Origin: Sphaerulina vaccinii
Taxonomy: Eukaryota; Ascomycota; Dothideomycetes; Mycosphaerellales; Mycosphaerellaceae
DNA length: 64,000 nucleotides
Reading direction: 5' to 3'
Assembly (NCBI GenBank): GCA_022570795.1
Contig: JAKUDP010000001.1
Span: 434,001-498,000 of the forward strand
The stretch's first letter is position 1; every line of letters begins with the position of its first letter. The notes under the pieces are model-generated. The model did not search any database. It was not told where the DNA came from and was given only the letters and a program-made list of their open reading frames with translations. This document shows positions 63,320 to 64,000 of the stretch, piece after piece. Both the position numbers and the translations under genes were made by a program.

Positions 63320-64000
63320 CTACAGTCTCGCAATCTCTTTACCTCCAAACCAATCCAGCGTCCAGTACATCATGATCATCATCTTACGCCTCCAGCTCCT
63401 CGTCCAAAGCAGATTCTTACTCCTCCAAGCTGCCCAAGCCCGAGGACCAGACCAATCTGGCTGACCAGCTACCACACCATCATGCCCTCCGATATATGCC
63501 ACGAGAGCTTTCTGCTTGTATCTGAAAGGCCTCTTTCCATCCCAACCGCGATTAAGAACACGGGCCATGTACTCAGCCTTCTGCACAGCAACTTCAGCTG
63601 TTGTTGGTAGGAAGTATTTCCGAATATCTGCTGCATCTCCAAGTGCGAAAACGTCAGGTAAGGGAGACATGTCTTCTCCACGAAGGACATGTAGGTATTC
63701 ATCAGTCATTATGCGAGGCAGTCCGTCAGTTTTACAGACGTCTAGTCCATCAACCAAGGCACATTGCTTGTTTCCAGCAGTCCAGATCACCATTCCGCAA
63801 CCGACTCGGCCCTCTGCCTCAGTTTCGATATGATCAGATTCGACCTTCTTGATCTTGCTGTTGGTGACCACAGTCACGCTTCTCTTGTGAAATGAGCCTA
63901 TTGCGTGATCACGCAGGGCTTCCTCGAATGCACCAAGAATGAATGGAGCAGCATCGTGAATCGAAATGCGAAATTTGCCAGCCAGGTGGGGGTAGAGCTT
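63320..64000 (-). CDS. alternative (type II) NADH dehydrogenase, C-terminal part, cut by the window edge
   Basis: Rotenone-insensitive NADH:ubiquinone oxidoreductase on the mitochondrial inner membrane. Only the last 226 codons are inside; the frame is open to base 64000 and the N-terminal FAD and NADH domains lie beyond. Visible: KLYPHLAGKFRISIHDAAPF, EEALRDHAIGSFHKRSVTVV, GCGMVIWTAGNK, the second FAD-binding block DVFALGDAADIRKYFLPTTAEVAVQKAEYM, FRYKQKALVAYIGGHDGV and the C-terminal amphipathic membrane segment (RSKNLLWTRSWRRKMMIMMYWTLDWFGG). Whether it faces the matrix (NDI) or the intermembrane space (NDE) cannot be seen. Confidence 0.9.
   Translation of the reverse strand, partial: KLYPHLAGKFRISIHDAAPFILGAFEEALRDHAIGSFHKRSVTVVTNSKIKKVESDHIETEAEGRVGCGMVIWTAGNKQCALVDGLDVCKTDGLPRIMTDEYLHVLRGEDMSPLPDVFALGDAADIRKYFLPTTAEVAVQKAEYMARVLNRGWDGKRPFRYKQKALVAYIGGHDGVVAGQPDWSGPRAWAAWRSKNLLWTRSWRRKMMIMMYWTLDWFGGKEIARL

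Noticed and set aside
1..64000. tRNA or rRNA genes, CRISPR arrays, intact transposons
   Set aside because: I looked for T-loop words, long direct or inverted repeats and transposase or integrase motifs and saw none convincing. A covariance-model or repeat-library search could still find some.

Overview
The window reads as nuclear DNA of a filamentous ascomycete. About thirty protein genes sit on both strands. Most are split by short GT-AG introns of 45-70 bp, and two introns are longer (147 and 229 bp). Family content (homoaconitase, fungal Zn2Cys6 regulator, NCS1 permease, GMC oxidase, secreted lipoxygenase, alternative NADH dehydrogenase) is typical of Pezizomycotina. The style of several proteins suggests Dothideomycetes, but that is inference. 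No tRNA, rRNA, intact transposon or CRISPR array was recognised by eye. All splice models are my own readings: frames were checked across each junction and CDS lengths are divisible by three.

Layout. 1-6 kb: a hexose transporter convergent with a secreted GMC oxidoreductase. 6-14 kb: an LCHN/Anr2-type DENN protein, an eight-cysteine small secreted protein, a small one-pass membrane protein and a secreted arylsulfotransferase-family protein. 14-19 kb: homoaconitase (lysine) and phosphoserine aminotransferase (serine) in divergent orientation across a 284-bp promoter with a TGACTC (CPC1/Gcn4-type) site. 19-24 kb: an F-box-like protein, an unknown protein, a MAPEG protein and mitochondrial ribosomal protein mL43. 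24-35 kb: a Zn2Cys6 regulator and CORVET subunit Vps3, separated by gene-poor DNA.

35-45 kb holds the most interesting parts. First is a 76-residue protein made almost wholly of six 12-residue repeats (NGTLYSAC core), lying alone between Vps3 and the Golgi golgin Coy1/CASP. Second is a three-gene group: an isochorismatase-amidase fusion (biuret-hydrolase-like plus allophanate-hydrolase-like), a 2-oxoglutarate/Fe(II) oxygenase and an NCS1 nucleobase/ureide permease. The permease and oxygenase diverge from a promoter with five GATA-factor sites. This looks like a nitrogen-scavenging module: import, oxidation, hydrolysis to ammonia.

45-64 kb: a secreted lipoxygenase with an unusual metal site, an SDR and a GFO/IDH/MocA oxidoreductase in divergent orientation, an Asn-rich GPI-type protein, a TauD-like dioxygenase with a 9-nt exon, an acidic unknown protein, Ctf18, Mak16, an epoxide hydrolase, a GNAT acetyltransferase, and the C-terminal part of an alternative NADH dehydrogenase that runs off the right edge.
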